From assembly GCA_027483745.1 (NCBI GenBank), contig JAIXTZ010000074.1, positions 1 through 6,082 on the forward strand: 6,082 bases of DNA. The letters are read 5' to 3'. Positions 1 through 5,038 of this stretch are shown here, piece by piece; within the stretch, counting starts at the first letter, position 1, and every line of letters starts with the position of its first letter. A model generated the notes under the pieces. The model was not told the DNA's origin, did no database searches, and worked only from the letters and a program-made list of their open reading frames with translations. Position numbers and translations under genes: made by a program. The DNA is from Lysobacteraceae bacterium. Its GTDB lineage: Bacteria; Pseudomonadota; Gammaproteobacteria; Xanthomonadales; Xanthomonadaceae.

Positions 1-1
1 C

Positions 2-142
2 GCGATGTACGACCTCGTCGCGCCGGTCGAGCGCGTCACCGGCTACGACGTGCCGATCCCGCTGTTCCGCCTCGAGATGAAGTACCTGCCCTCGGTCGAG
101 AAGATCGTGGCCGCCGCGAGGCGCACGCTCGCCGTGTCCTGA
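2..142 (+). CDS. 2-oxoacid dehydrogenase E1 beta subunit, C-terminal fragment
   Basis: Only the last 46 codons and the TGA stop are inside the window; the start lies upstream. The reading frame has the typical tail of thiamine-diphosphate E1 beta subunits (pyruvate or branched-chain 2-oxoacid dehydrogenase): L-x-A-P-V-x-R-V-T-G-Y-D-V-P-x-P followed by Y-L-P-S-V-E-K-I-V. In the family this domain helps form the alpha2beta2 E1, which decarboxylates a 2-oxoacid and passes the acyl group to the lipoyl arm of E2. The E2 gene begins 36 bases downstream on the same strand, so the two are almost certainly co-transcribed. Which 2-oxoacid is used cannot be told from this fragment. I am confident of the family and not of the substrate. 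Confidence 0.85.
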   Translation, partial: AMYDLVAPVERVTGYDVPIPLFRLEMKYLPSVEKIVAAARRTLAVS

Positions 143-178
143 GCCGACCTCCAACGCGCGCACGAGTCGAATCCCCCA

Positions 179-1642
179 ATGAGCGCCACCCAGATCTTTC
201 TTCTTCCCGACCTCGGCGAGGGCCTGCCCGATGCCGAGATCGTCGAGTGGCATGTCGCCGTCGGCCAGGTCGTCCGCCTCGATGATCCGCTGGTGTCGAT
301 GGAGACGGCGAAGGCCGTCGTCGACGTGCCGGCGCCCTGCTCCGGCACCCTGCTGCGCGTGGCCGGCAAGGCCGGCGATGTCATCACCACCGGCGCGTGG
401 CTGGCCGAATTCGAACTCGATCCCAACCTGCCGCAGCGCGCCGCGGGCCATGACACCGGGCATGTGCATGGCGCAGGGCACGCGACCGCGCCGACCGCCG
501 CAGCGAGCCCCGTGGCGGTCATGCCGCCGATGCCTTCGCTCTCCGCCTCGGACCTGTCGAACGACCTGCCGGAAGGCGTCACGCCCGCCTTCGGGGGCGG
601 CTTCAAGGACGCGACACCCGCGCTGGCCCCGCCCACGCCGGCACCGCCCGCACCAGCCCAACGCGAAGACGCCGGCACGGTCGTCGGCGCCATGCAGGTG
701 TCGAGCGAAGTGCGGCGCGAGTCCACCGTCGCGGTCGGCGGGGTCAAGGCCGTGCCCGCGGTGCGGGCGCTGGCGAAGAAGCTCGGCGTCGATCTCGCGC
801 GCATTGCGCCGAGCGGCGCCGACGGCGTGGTGACCTTGGCCGACGTGAAACGCGCCGCCGAGCGCGGCGCTGCCCGCTTGGGCAGCGCGCCTGCCGTCTC
901 CACCGCGGAACCCGTCGCGCTTTCCCCGCCGACCACGGCCCTCGCGCCGCCGGCGAGCCCCGCGCGCACGGAGACGCGCCCGGACAACGCCGCGGATGCC
1001 GGTTTCGATACCGATGCGCCAATCCGCGGCGTGCGCCGCAACATGGTGCGCAGCATGGCCGCGGCGCATGCCGAGGTGGTGCCCACCACGCTGATGGACG
1101 ATGCCGACCTGCACGCATGGTCGCCGGGCGAGGACATCACCGTCCGCCTGATCCGTTCGCTGGTCGTCGCCAGCGCGGCCGAGCCGGCCATGAACGCCTG
1201 GCTCAACGCCAAGGAAGGCACGCTGCGCCGGCATTCGCGCGTCGATGTCGGCATCGCCATCGACCACGCCGACGGTCTGTTCGTCGCCAACCTGCGCGGC
1301 GCCGACCGGATGGACGCCAGTGCGATGCGCGCCGGTATCTCGCGCCTGCGCGACGGCCTCAAGGACCGCTCATTGCCGGCCGACGAACTTTCCGGCTACA
1401 CGATCATGCTGAGCAACTTCGGCAAGTTCGCCGGCAAGTACGCCACGCCCGTCGTGGTGCCGCCCTGCGTGTGCATCGTCGCGGCGGGCCGGCTGTACCA
1501 CGGCGTGGTGCCGGTGCTGGGCGGCATCGAGACGCACCGCCTGATGCCACTCTCGCTCACCTTCGACCACCGCGCCGCCACCGGCGGCGAGGCGGCGCGT
1601 TTCCTCAAGGCGATGATCGACGACCTGCAGCGGGCGCGCTGA
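179..1642 (+). CDS. Dihydrolipoamide acyltransferase (E2) of a 2-oxoacid dehydrogenase complex
   Basis: The 487-residue protein has the three E2 domains in order. Residues 5-80 are one lipoyl domain, with Lys45 in M-E-T-A-K-A as the lipoylation site. An Ala/Pro/His-rich linker with several His at 91-101 follows. Residues about 188-228 are the E1/E3-binding domain (AVPAVRALAKKLGVDL, then G-V-V-T-L-A-D-V). Residues about 280-487 are the acyltransferase domain. It would transfer the acyl group from lipoamide to CoA in the cytoplasm. The last motif reads F-D-H-R-A-A-T-G-G (462-470): His464 is present, but position 468 is Thr instead of the usual Asp of HxxxDG. The ATG is chosen because the lipoyl domain starts right after it; no clear Shine-Dalgarno precedes it, so coupling to the upstream E1 beta gene is likely. 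No E3 gene follows, because the next gene is convergent. Whether the substrate is pyruvate or branched-chain 2-oxoacids is undecided. Confidence 0.93.
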   Translation: MSATQIFLLPDLGEGLPDAEIVEWHVAVGQVVRLDDPLVSMETAKAVVDVPAPCSGTLLRVAGKAGDVITTGAWLAEFELDPNLPQRAAGHDTGHVHGAGHATAPTAAASPVAVMPPMPSLSASDLSNDLPEGVTPAFGGGFKDATPALAPPTPAPPAPAQREDAGTVVGAMQVSSEVRRESTVAVGGVKAVPAVRALAKKLGVDLARIAPSGADGVVTLADVKRAAERGAARLGSAPAVSTAEPVALSPPTTALAPPASPARTETRPDNAADAGFDTDAPIRGVRRNMVRSMAAAHAEVVPTTLMDDADLHAWSPGEDITVRLIRSLVVASAAEPAMNAWLNAKEGTLRRHSRVDVGIAIDHADGLFVANLRGADRMDASAMRAGISRLRDGLKDRSLPADELSGYTIMLSNFGKFAGKYATPVVVPPCVCIVAAGRLYHGVVPVLGGIETHRLMPLSLTFDHRAATGGEAARFLKAMIDDLQRAR

Positions 1643-1657
1643 GGCGCCCGCCGCAGG
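1624..1657. terminator. Inverted repeat spanning the E2 stop codon, probable bidirectional terminator
   Basis: Arms at 1624-1637 and 1644-1657 pair in 13 of 14 positions, with an uninterrupted 8-bp inner stem (GCGGGCGC with GCGCCCGC) and a 6-base loop, GCTGAG. The loop contains the TGA stop of the E2 gene (1640-1642), so the left arm is coding sequence. It lies between two convergent genes whose stops are only 21 bases apart, which fits a shared terminator. Neither side has a T-run, so classical intrinsic termination is not assured. It could instead act as an mRNA 3'-end stabiliser. Confidence 0.55.
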
Positions 1658-1663
1658 ACGCGC

Positions 1664-2017
1664 TTACCCGACCGCCGCGGCGAGGCGCCCGAAGGGCAGC
1701 GCCGTACGACGTTGCTCGACCGCGCGCTTGCGCTGCTTGATCAGCCGCTTGAGCAACTTGTGCAGCGCGCCGTCGATCGCCGGGCCGTAGCCTTCGCTGC
1801 GCGCCTTGACCACCACGAGGCGGCCATCGTGCAGCTTGGCCTGCACCTGGCACTGGCGGTCGATGCCGCCCTTCGGGCCATTGAGGTCGACCAGCGAGAC
1901 CACGAGGTCCGAGATCAGGTGGGCGATGCGGCTGAGATGGCGCTGCGCGCGACGCTGCAGGGCGTCGAGCGTGTCGGTGCCGTGGATGTCGCGATGGCTG
2001 AGCAGGGCGATGTGCAT
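1664..2017 (-). CDS. HPF/RaiA-family ribosome hibernation factor
   Basis: The 117-residue protein resembles short ribosome-hibernation proteins (HPF, about 95 residues; RaiA/YfiA, about 113). Diagnostic features are an N-terminal strand (MHIALLSHRDIHGTD), a basic helix at about 18-35, the segment S-L-V-D-L-N-G-P-K-G-G-I-D-R-Q-C (41-56), a strand G-R-L-V-V-V-K-A, and a basic C-terminal helix (KLLKRLIKQRKR, 87-98). In the family such proteins bind the 30S decoding region and silence ribosomes in stationary phase or stress. The start is fixed by a strong Shine-Dalgarno, GGAGG, 8 bases before the ATG; a much longer in-frame extension to 2452 lacks family similarity. The long dimerising HPF C-terminal domain is absent, and rpoN/ptsN, common neighbours of hpf, are not seen here. 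HPF versus RaiA subtype is not resolved. It may be transcribed alone or from the trpS side. Confidence 0.85.
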   Translation of the reverse strand: MHIALLSHRDIHGTDTLDALQRRAQRHLSRIAHLISDLVVSLVDLNGPKGGIDRQCQVQAKLHDGRLVVVKARSEGYGPAIDGALHKLLKRLIKQRKRAVEQRRTALPFGRLAAAVG

Positions 2018-2022
2018 CGTTC

Positions 2023-2030
2023 GTTCCTCC
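2023..2030 (-). promoter_or_regulatory. Shine-Dalgarno of the HPF/RaiA gene
   Basis: On the minus strand the bases read GGAGGAAC, with GGAGG (2026-2030) 8 bases before the ATG at 2015-2017. This near-perfect anti-16S match decides the start at 2017 over the longer in-frame open frame reaching 2452. Confidence 0.8.
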
Positions 2031-2100
2031 GCGGTGGGGCAACGACAGAGTGCCGCCGCGGGCAGGAGGTTCCCGCGCCGCGCAGGGCGTTCAGGAAACC

Positions 2101-2130
2101 TTGACGACGCTGAAGCGGATCGAGCGTCAA
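2101..2130. repeat. Inverted repeat TTGACG...CGTCAA upstream of the HPF/RaiA gene
   Basis: The hexamer TTGACG (2101-2106) is matched by CGTCAA (2125-2130), with 18 bases between them. It lies in the 164-base gap between the membrane-protein gene and the HPF/RaiA gene, about 85-115 bases before the latter's ATG. It could be an operator or a promoter -35 element, since on the minus strand the 2125-2130 arm reads TTGACG. No convincing -10 lies at 16-18 bases from it, so this is only a candidate. Apart from this, the gap holds nothing I can name. Confidence 0.3.
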
Positions 2131-2181
2131 CCGACGGGCGCGGATTGCCGTGGACTCGATCACGAGGCCACGGATGCACCG

Positions 2182-2484
2182 TCAGGGACGAGCCACACTC
2201 ACCATCGATGCGCGACGGCGCCAGAACCACGCCGCCACCAGCACCAGCAGGAATCCCTTGTAGGCGATCACCGATGCGGCGATCTCGCGCACGATCGGAT
2301 GATGGCCAACGGGCTCGTAATGCAGGCCCAGGGCCATGCCGGCCACCGACAGCGCCACCGCGCCGGACAGCGCGATGACGTCGAAGCCACGCGCCGAGGC
2401 GAAACGCTGGGGCGCCGTGCGCCAATAGATCCAGCCCAGCACGGCGAACCACGGGGCAAGGAGAAGGACCGCGAGGAGATTCAT
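2182..2484 (-). CDS. Small three-helix inner-membrane protein of unknown function
   Basis: I do not recognise the family. The 100-residue product shows three hydrophobic segments: about 2-21 (with a P-W-F start and W-I-Y-W end), about 35-54, and about 68-88 ending in W-F-W-R-R-R. The positive loop at 22-32 and the RRR after helix three suggest an N-outside, C-inside topology; the 55-67 loop (H-Y-E-P-V-G-H-H-P) would be periplasmic. No catalytic motif is evident, though the His pair in that loop is notable. The ATG is 25 bases after the trpS stop on the same strand with no clear Shine-Dalgarno, which suggests co-transcription and coupled or inefficient translation. The start is the only in-frame ATG that gives a clean membrane protein; upstream in-frame sequence is antisense-like trpS overlap. 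Codon use matches its neighbours. Confidence 0.7.
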   Translation of the reverse strand: MNLLAVLLLAPWFAVLGWIYWRTAPQRFASARGFDVIALSGAVALSVAGMALGLHYEPVGHHPIVREIAASVIAYKGFLLVLVAAWFWRRRASMVSVARP

Positions 2485-2509
2485 CCGTGCACCATGCCCG
2501 AGCTGGCGT

Positions 2510-3838
2510 TTACGCCGCGTCCTCGGCGAACGCGGCGAGCGAGTCCAGCACCTCGGCGAGGTCGATGCCGTCTTCGAGACGGCCGACCGCGGCATCGACA
2601 AGGCGCAGCCCGTGCGCCACGTCATGCACCAGGGCCGCGCCTTCGGTCTTCAGTCGCGCAATAAGCTGCCCGGCGTCCTTCGGCGAGGCATGGCCGTGGC
2701 TCTGCACCAGAACGCGGCCGTCCGCATGGACGAGCTTGAAGTAGAAGCGGCCATCGGCCTCGCGATACTGCTTGAAGCTCGGCTGCGCGGCCTTCGCGGC
2801 CTTGGCCTTCGGCGCCTCGGCCATCGCTGCGGTCAGCGGCCGCAGGCCCACCGCCGCGCGCAGCTCGCGCACCAGCGGCGTCGCGATCGCTCGCGCTTTC
2901 GCCGCGCCGGCCTGCAGCGTCGCCTCGATATCGGCAGGCTTCGCCATCAGCGCCTCGTAGCGCTCGCGCATCGGCGCGAGCTGGCCGTCGAGCCGCTCGA
3001 ACAGGGCCTGCTTGGCCTCGCCCCAGGCGAGGCCACCCAGCAGCGCGGCGTGCATCTCCGCCGCTTGGGCCTCGGTGGCGAAGGCGCGGTACAGCGTGAA
3101 CAGGTGGCTGGCGTCCGGGTCCTTCGCTTCGCCGGGCGCGCGCGAATCGGTGACGATGCTGGCGATCAGTTTCTTCAGCTGGGCCGGCGGCGCGAACAGC
3201 GGGATGGTGTTGTCGTAGCTCTTGCTCATCTTCCGGCCGTCGAGGCCGGGCAGCGTGGCCACCTGCTCCTCGATCACCGCTTCCGGCAGCACGAGGTGCT
3301 CGCCGTAGAGGTGGTTGAAGCGCTGGCCGAAGTCGCGCGCCATCTCGATGTGCTGGATCTGGTCGCGGCCCACCGGCACCTTGTGCGCCTTGAAGGCGAG
3401 GATGTCGGCGGCCATCAGCACCGGGTACATGTACAGCCCCGCCGTCACGCCCGCATCGGCGTCCTCGCCCTGCGCCGTGTTCGCATCCACCGCCGCCTTG
3501 TAGGCGTGCGCGCGGTTCAGCAGGCCCTTGCCGGCCACGCAGGTCAGGAACCACGTGAGTTCGGGGATCTCGGGGATGTCCGACTGCCGGTAGAACCACA
3601 CGCGGTCCGGATCGAGCCCGCAGGCCAGCCACGTCGCGGCGATCTCCAGCGTCGAACGCTGCACGCGCGCCGGGTCCTGCACCTTGATCAGCGCGTGGTA
3701 ATCGGCGAGGAAGTAGAAGCTCTCGGTGCCGGGCTGGTGGCTGGCGGCCACCGCGGGACGGATGGCGCCGGCGTAGTTGCCGAGGTGCGGGGTGCCGGAC
3801 GTGGTGATGCCGGTGAGGATGCGGACGGGAGGGGTCAT
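2510..3838 (-). CDS. trpS: Tryptophanyl-tRNA synthetase with YegP/DUF1508-like C-terminal extension
   Basis: This class I synthetase charges tRNA-Trp with tryptophan in the cytoplasm. The HIGH-type ATP-binding motif is T-P-H-L-G-N (16-21) in the context G-I-T-T-S-G. The KMSKS loop is exact at 203-207 (G-R-K-M-S-K-S-Y-D-N), and P-V-G-R-D-Q-I-Q-H (155-163) is the usual TrpS signature. The catalytic and anticodon-binding parts end near residue 335, the length of a typical bacterial TrpS. About 107 further residues follow: an Ala/Lys/Pro linker (341-352), then 354-400 with F-K-Q-Y-R-E-A-D-G-R-F-Y-F-K-L-V and G-R-V-L-V-Q-S, resembling one repeat of E. coli YegP (DUF1508), then an acidic tail. Long TrpS forms of this kind exist, as I recall, in Pseudomonas and Xanthomonas. 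The ATG follows a TAAAAT box by 6 bases and has no Shine-Dalgarno. The membrane-protein gene follows in the same direction. Confidence 0.96.
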   Translation of the reverse strand: MTPPVRILTGITTSGTPHLGNYAGAIRPAVAASHQPGTESFYFLADYHALIKVQDPARVQRSTLEIAATWLACGLDPDRVWFYRQSDIPEIPELTWFLTCVAGKGLLNRAHAYKAAVDANTAQGEDADAGVTAGLYMYPVLMAADILAFKAHKVPVGRDQIQHIEMARDFGQRFNHLYGEHLVLPEAVIEEQVATLPGLDGRKMSKSYDNTIPLFAPPAQLKKLIASIVTDSRAPGEAKDPDASHLFTLYRAFATEAQAAEMHAALLGGLAWGEAKQALFERLDGQLAPMRERYEALMAKPADIEATLQAGAAKARAIATPLVRELRAAVGLRPLTAAMAEAPKAKAAKAAQPSFKQYREADGRFYFKLVHADGRVLVQSHGHASPKDAGQLIARLKTEGAALVHDVAHGLRLVDAAVGRLEDGIDLAEVLDSLAAFAEDAA

Positions 3839-3844
3839 GCCGCG

Positions 3845-3850
3845 ATTTTA
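3845..3850 (-). promoter_or_regulatory. Candidate -10 box for leaderless trpS transcription
   Basis: The minus strand reads TAAAAT, five of six matches to TATAAT, in an otherwise very GC-rich gap. Six bases separate it from the trpS ATG (3836-3838), so a start site at the usual distance would fall on or next to the A of ATG. No Shine-Dalgarno is present. No good -35 is seen 17 bases upstream (ACGGGC), which lowers confidence. Confidence 0.5.
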
Positions 3851-3872
3851 GCCTGCGGCGGGGCCGGGCCCG

Positions 3873-3888
3873 TGGGGCGATAGCCCCA
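3873..3888. repeat. Short perfect hairpin in the trpS / exported-protein divergent gap
   Basis: TGGGGC (3873-3878) and GCCCCA (3883-3888) form a 6-bp stem around the loop GATA. It lies between two divergent start codons, so it is not a gene-end terminator; no T-run follows on either strand. A second small CCCC-GCT-GGGG repeat lies just beside it (3896-3906). Possible roles are an operator or a leader structure for the plus-strand gene. Function is unknown. Confidence 0.3.
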
Positions 3889-3936
3889 TCGTCAACCCCG
3901 CTGGGGGCATCGGCGCGTTCCAAGGTGCCGACCCCC

Positions 3937-3942
3937 AAGGAG
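3937..3942 (+). promoter_or_regulatory. Shine-Dalgarno of the exported hypothetical protein
   Basis: AAGGAG lies 7 bases before the ATG at 3950. This spacing favours ATG 3950 over the in-frame GTG at 3947, which would leave only 4 bases. Confidence 0.75.
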
Positions 3943-3949
3943 AACCGTG

Positions 3950-4750
3950 ATGTCTGCCCTGCCCCGCACCCTCGCCTCCCTCGCGCTGCTGATGGCCACC
4001 CAGACCGCCTGCGCCCATCCGCGCCCCACGACGCCCGAGGCAGCGCGTCTGGTGCGGCTCGAGGTGATCGATCGCGACACCGGCGACGTCCTGCCGCAGC
4101 ACCGGCATTGCCGCGAAGCCTGGGTGGCCGGCGAGGACGGCCAGCCCTACACCTTGCGCCTCACCAACATGACGGACGCGCGCGTGCTGGTCGTGCTCAG
4201 CGTCGACGGCGTGAACGTGGTGACCGGCGAATCGGCCGATCCGGCGCAGTCCGGCTACGTGCTCGCGCCCTATGCGAGTGCGGAGATCGACGGCTGGCGG
4301 AAGTCGATGCAGGAGGTCGCGGCCTTCCGCTTCAGCCACGCCGGCGACAGCTACGCGGCGCGCACCGGGCGGCCCTTCGACCTCGGCGTGATCGGCGCGG
4401 CGGTGTTCCGCGAAGCGAGGGTCGAGGAACCGTGGCCGATGCCCGCCCCTCCGATCGCACGGGCCGAGCGAAGCGCGCCATCCGCCCAAGCCGCGGAAGC
4501 GGTGGCCGACGCCGCGGCGGGAGCCCCCGCACCGGCCTCGCCGCTCGGCACGGCGCACGGTGAGCGGCGCTGGTCACCCAGCGCGCGGACGCGATTCGAA
4601 CGAGCGAGCGCCCAGGCCGATGAACTCATCGCCCTGCGCTATGACCGCCACGAGGCGCTGGTGGCCAGAGGCGTCATCCGCGTCGAACGGCAGCCGTGGC
4701 TGGCCCGCGAGCCGCGGGCCTTCCCCGGCGGCTTCGTGCCCGATCCTTGA
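3950..4750 (+). CDS. Exported conserved hypothetical protein
   Basis: The 266-residue product has an N-terminal signal peptide: a short basic start (Arg6), a hydrophobic core L-A-S-L-A-L-L-M-A (8-16), and the signal peptidase I site A-C-A before His23. Cys21 is preceded by Q-T-A, a poor lipobox, so a soluble periplasmic or secreted protein is more likely than a lipoprotein. Residues about 34-155 form a compact domain with L-T-N-M-T-D-A-R-V-L, S-V-D-G-V-N-V-V-T-G-E, S-G-Y-V-L-A-P-Y, and D-S-Y-A-A-R-T-G-R-P. Residues 160-198 are an Ala/Pro-rich linker. Residues about 200-245 are a second conserved-looking block: G-T-A-H-G-E-R, S-P-S-A-R-T-R-F-E-R-A, L-R-Y-D. Similar proteins are, from memory, widespread in Xanthomonadaceae and other proteobacteria without a known function. 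It is divergent from trpS and ends at a hairpin terminator. No function is assigned. Confidence 0.85.
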   Translation: MSALPRTLASLALLMATQTACAHPRPTTPEAARLVRLEVIDRDTGDVLPQHRHCREAWVAGEDGQPYTLRLTNMTDARVLVVLSVDGVNVVTGESADPAQSGYVLAPYASAEIDGWRKSMQEVAAFRFSHAGDSYAARTGRPFDLGVIGAAVFREARVEEPWPMPAPPIARAERSAPSAQAAEAVADAAAGAPAPASPLGTAHGERRWSPSARTRFERASAQADELIALRYDRHEALVARGVIRVERQPWLAREPRAFPGGFVPDP

Positions 4751-4769
4751 ACGAGCGCCGCAAACGACA

Positions 4770-4791
4770 ACGGCCGGGGAAACCCGGCCGT
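4770..4791. terminator. Bidirectional hairpin terminator
   Basis: ACGGCCGGG (4770-4778) pairs perfectly with CCCGGCCGT (4783-4791) around the tetraloop GAAA, a stable GNRA type. It lies 20 bases after the stop of the plus-strand exported-protein gene and 24 bases beyond the stop of the minus-strand lipoprotein gene. On the minus strand it is followed by TGTCGTTT, a weak U-rich tail; on the plus strand there is no T-run. It most likely serves both convergent genes. Confidence 0.75.
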
Positions 4792-4814
4792 CGCAGGGAG
4801 CAGGACCGTCGAAT

Positions 4815-4967
4815 TCAGTCGTCGCAGCCGCCCTTGCAGTCTTCGGCGGTGTCCGAGACGACTTCGCCGGCCTTCTTCACGTCCTTGCCGATGCCGGCAA
4901 TGGTGTTGCAGGCCGTCAGGGCGAACAGGGCGAGGGCGGCGAGGGCCATCAGGCGGATCGTCTTCAT
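4815..4967 (-). CDS. Entericidin A/B-family small lipoprotein
   Basis: This 50-residue gene has a lipoprotein signal peptide: MKTIRLM, then an Ala/Leu core, and the lipobox L-T-A-C with Cys20 as the predicted lipidated residue. The mature part begins C-N-T-I-A-G-I-G-K-D-V-K-K-A-G-E, the hallmark of entericidin-type peptides, and ends D-C-K-G-G-C-D-D. The mature lipoprotein would be about 31 residues and anchored in the inner or outer membrane. In E. coli, entericidins A and B form an antidote/toxin pair linked to stationary-phase lysis; only one such gene is present here, so a toxin role is not implied. GGGAG (4974-4978) is a good Shine-Dalgarno 6 bases before the ATG. It follows arginase on the same strand by 71 bases, with its own possible promoter, and ends at the shared hairpin. 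Confidence 0.88.
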   Translation of the reverse strand: MKTIRLMALAALALFALTACNTIAGIGKDVKKAGEVVSDTAEDCKGGCDD

Positions 4968-5000
4968 GTCGGTCTCCCAAAGGTGGTCAGAACGGGCCCG

Positions 5001-5006
5001 AGTCTA
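5001..5006 (-). promoter_or_regulatory. Possible -10 box for the entericidin-type gene
   Basis: The minus strand reads TAGACT, four of six to consensus, about 33 bases before the ATG. A TTGCCG at 5027-5032 could be the -35, but the spacer of 20 bases is longer than ideal. It suggests the lipoprotein gene can be transcribed independently of arginase; the evidence is weak. Confidence 0.33.
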
Positions 5007-5038
5007 GCGCGGCCCGCGCGAGGCCGCGGCAAGCCGGT

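Noticed and set aside
43..1362. 439-codon open frame on the minus strand
   Set aside because: It lies antisense to the E1 beta end and the E2 gene, has low-complexity Ala/Arg/Ser composition, and arises from GC-rich third positions. E2 has clear domains.
1664..2452. 262-residue N-terminally extended version of the HPF/RaiA protein
   Set aside because: The extra N-terminal residues look like translated non-coding and overlapping sequence. A strong Shine-Dalgarno precedes ATG 2017, where family similarity begins.
2612..3883. 423-codon open frame on the plus strand
   Set aside because: It is antisense to trpS, is rich in Arg/His/Gly/Leu without any motif, and is a typical shadow in high-GC DNA.
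3947..3949. GTG as the start of the exported hypothetical protein
   Set aside because: The adjacent ATG at 3950 has better Shine-Dalgarno spacing (7 versus 4 bases).
4001..4012. Lipobox around Cys21 of the exported protein
   Set aside because: The residues before Cys are Q-T-A, without Leu or a similar residue at -3, while A-C-A before His23 fits signal peptidase I better.
4639..4980. 113-codon minus-strand open frame over the entericidin locus
   Set aside because: It is in a different frame from the lipoprotein, is Arg/Pro/Gly rich, and reads through the terminator hairpin into the exported-protein gene. The 50-codon frame has a lipobox and a Shine-Dalgarno.
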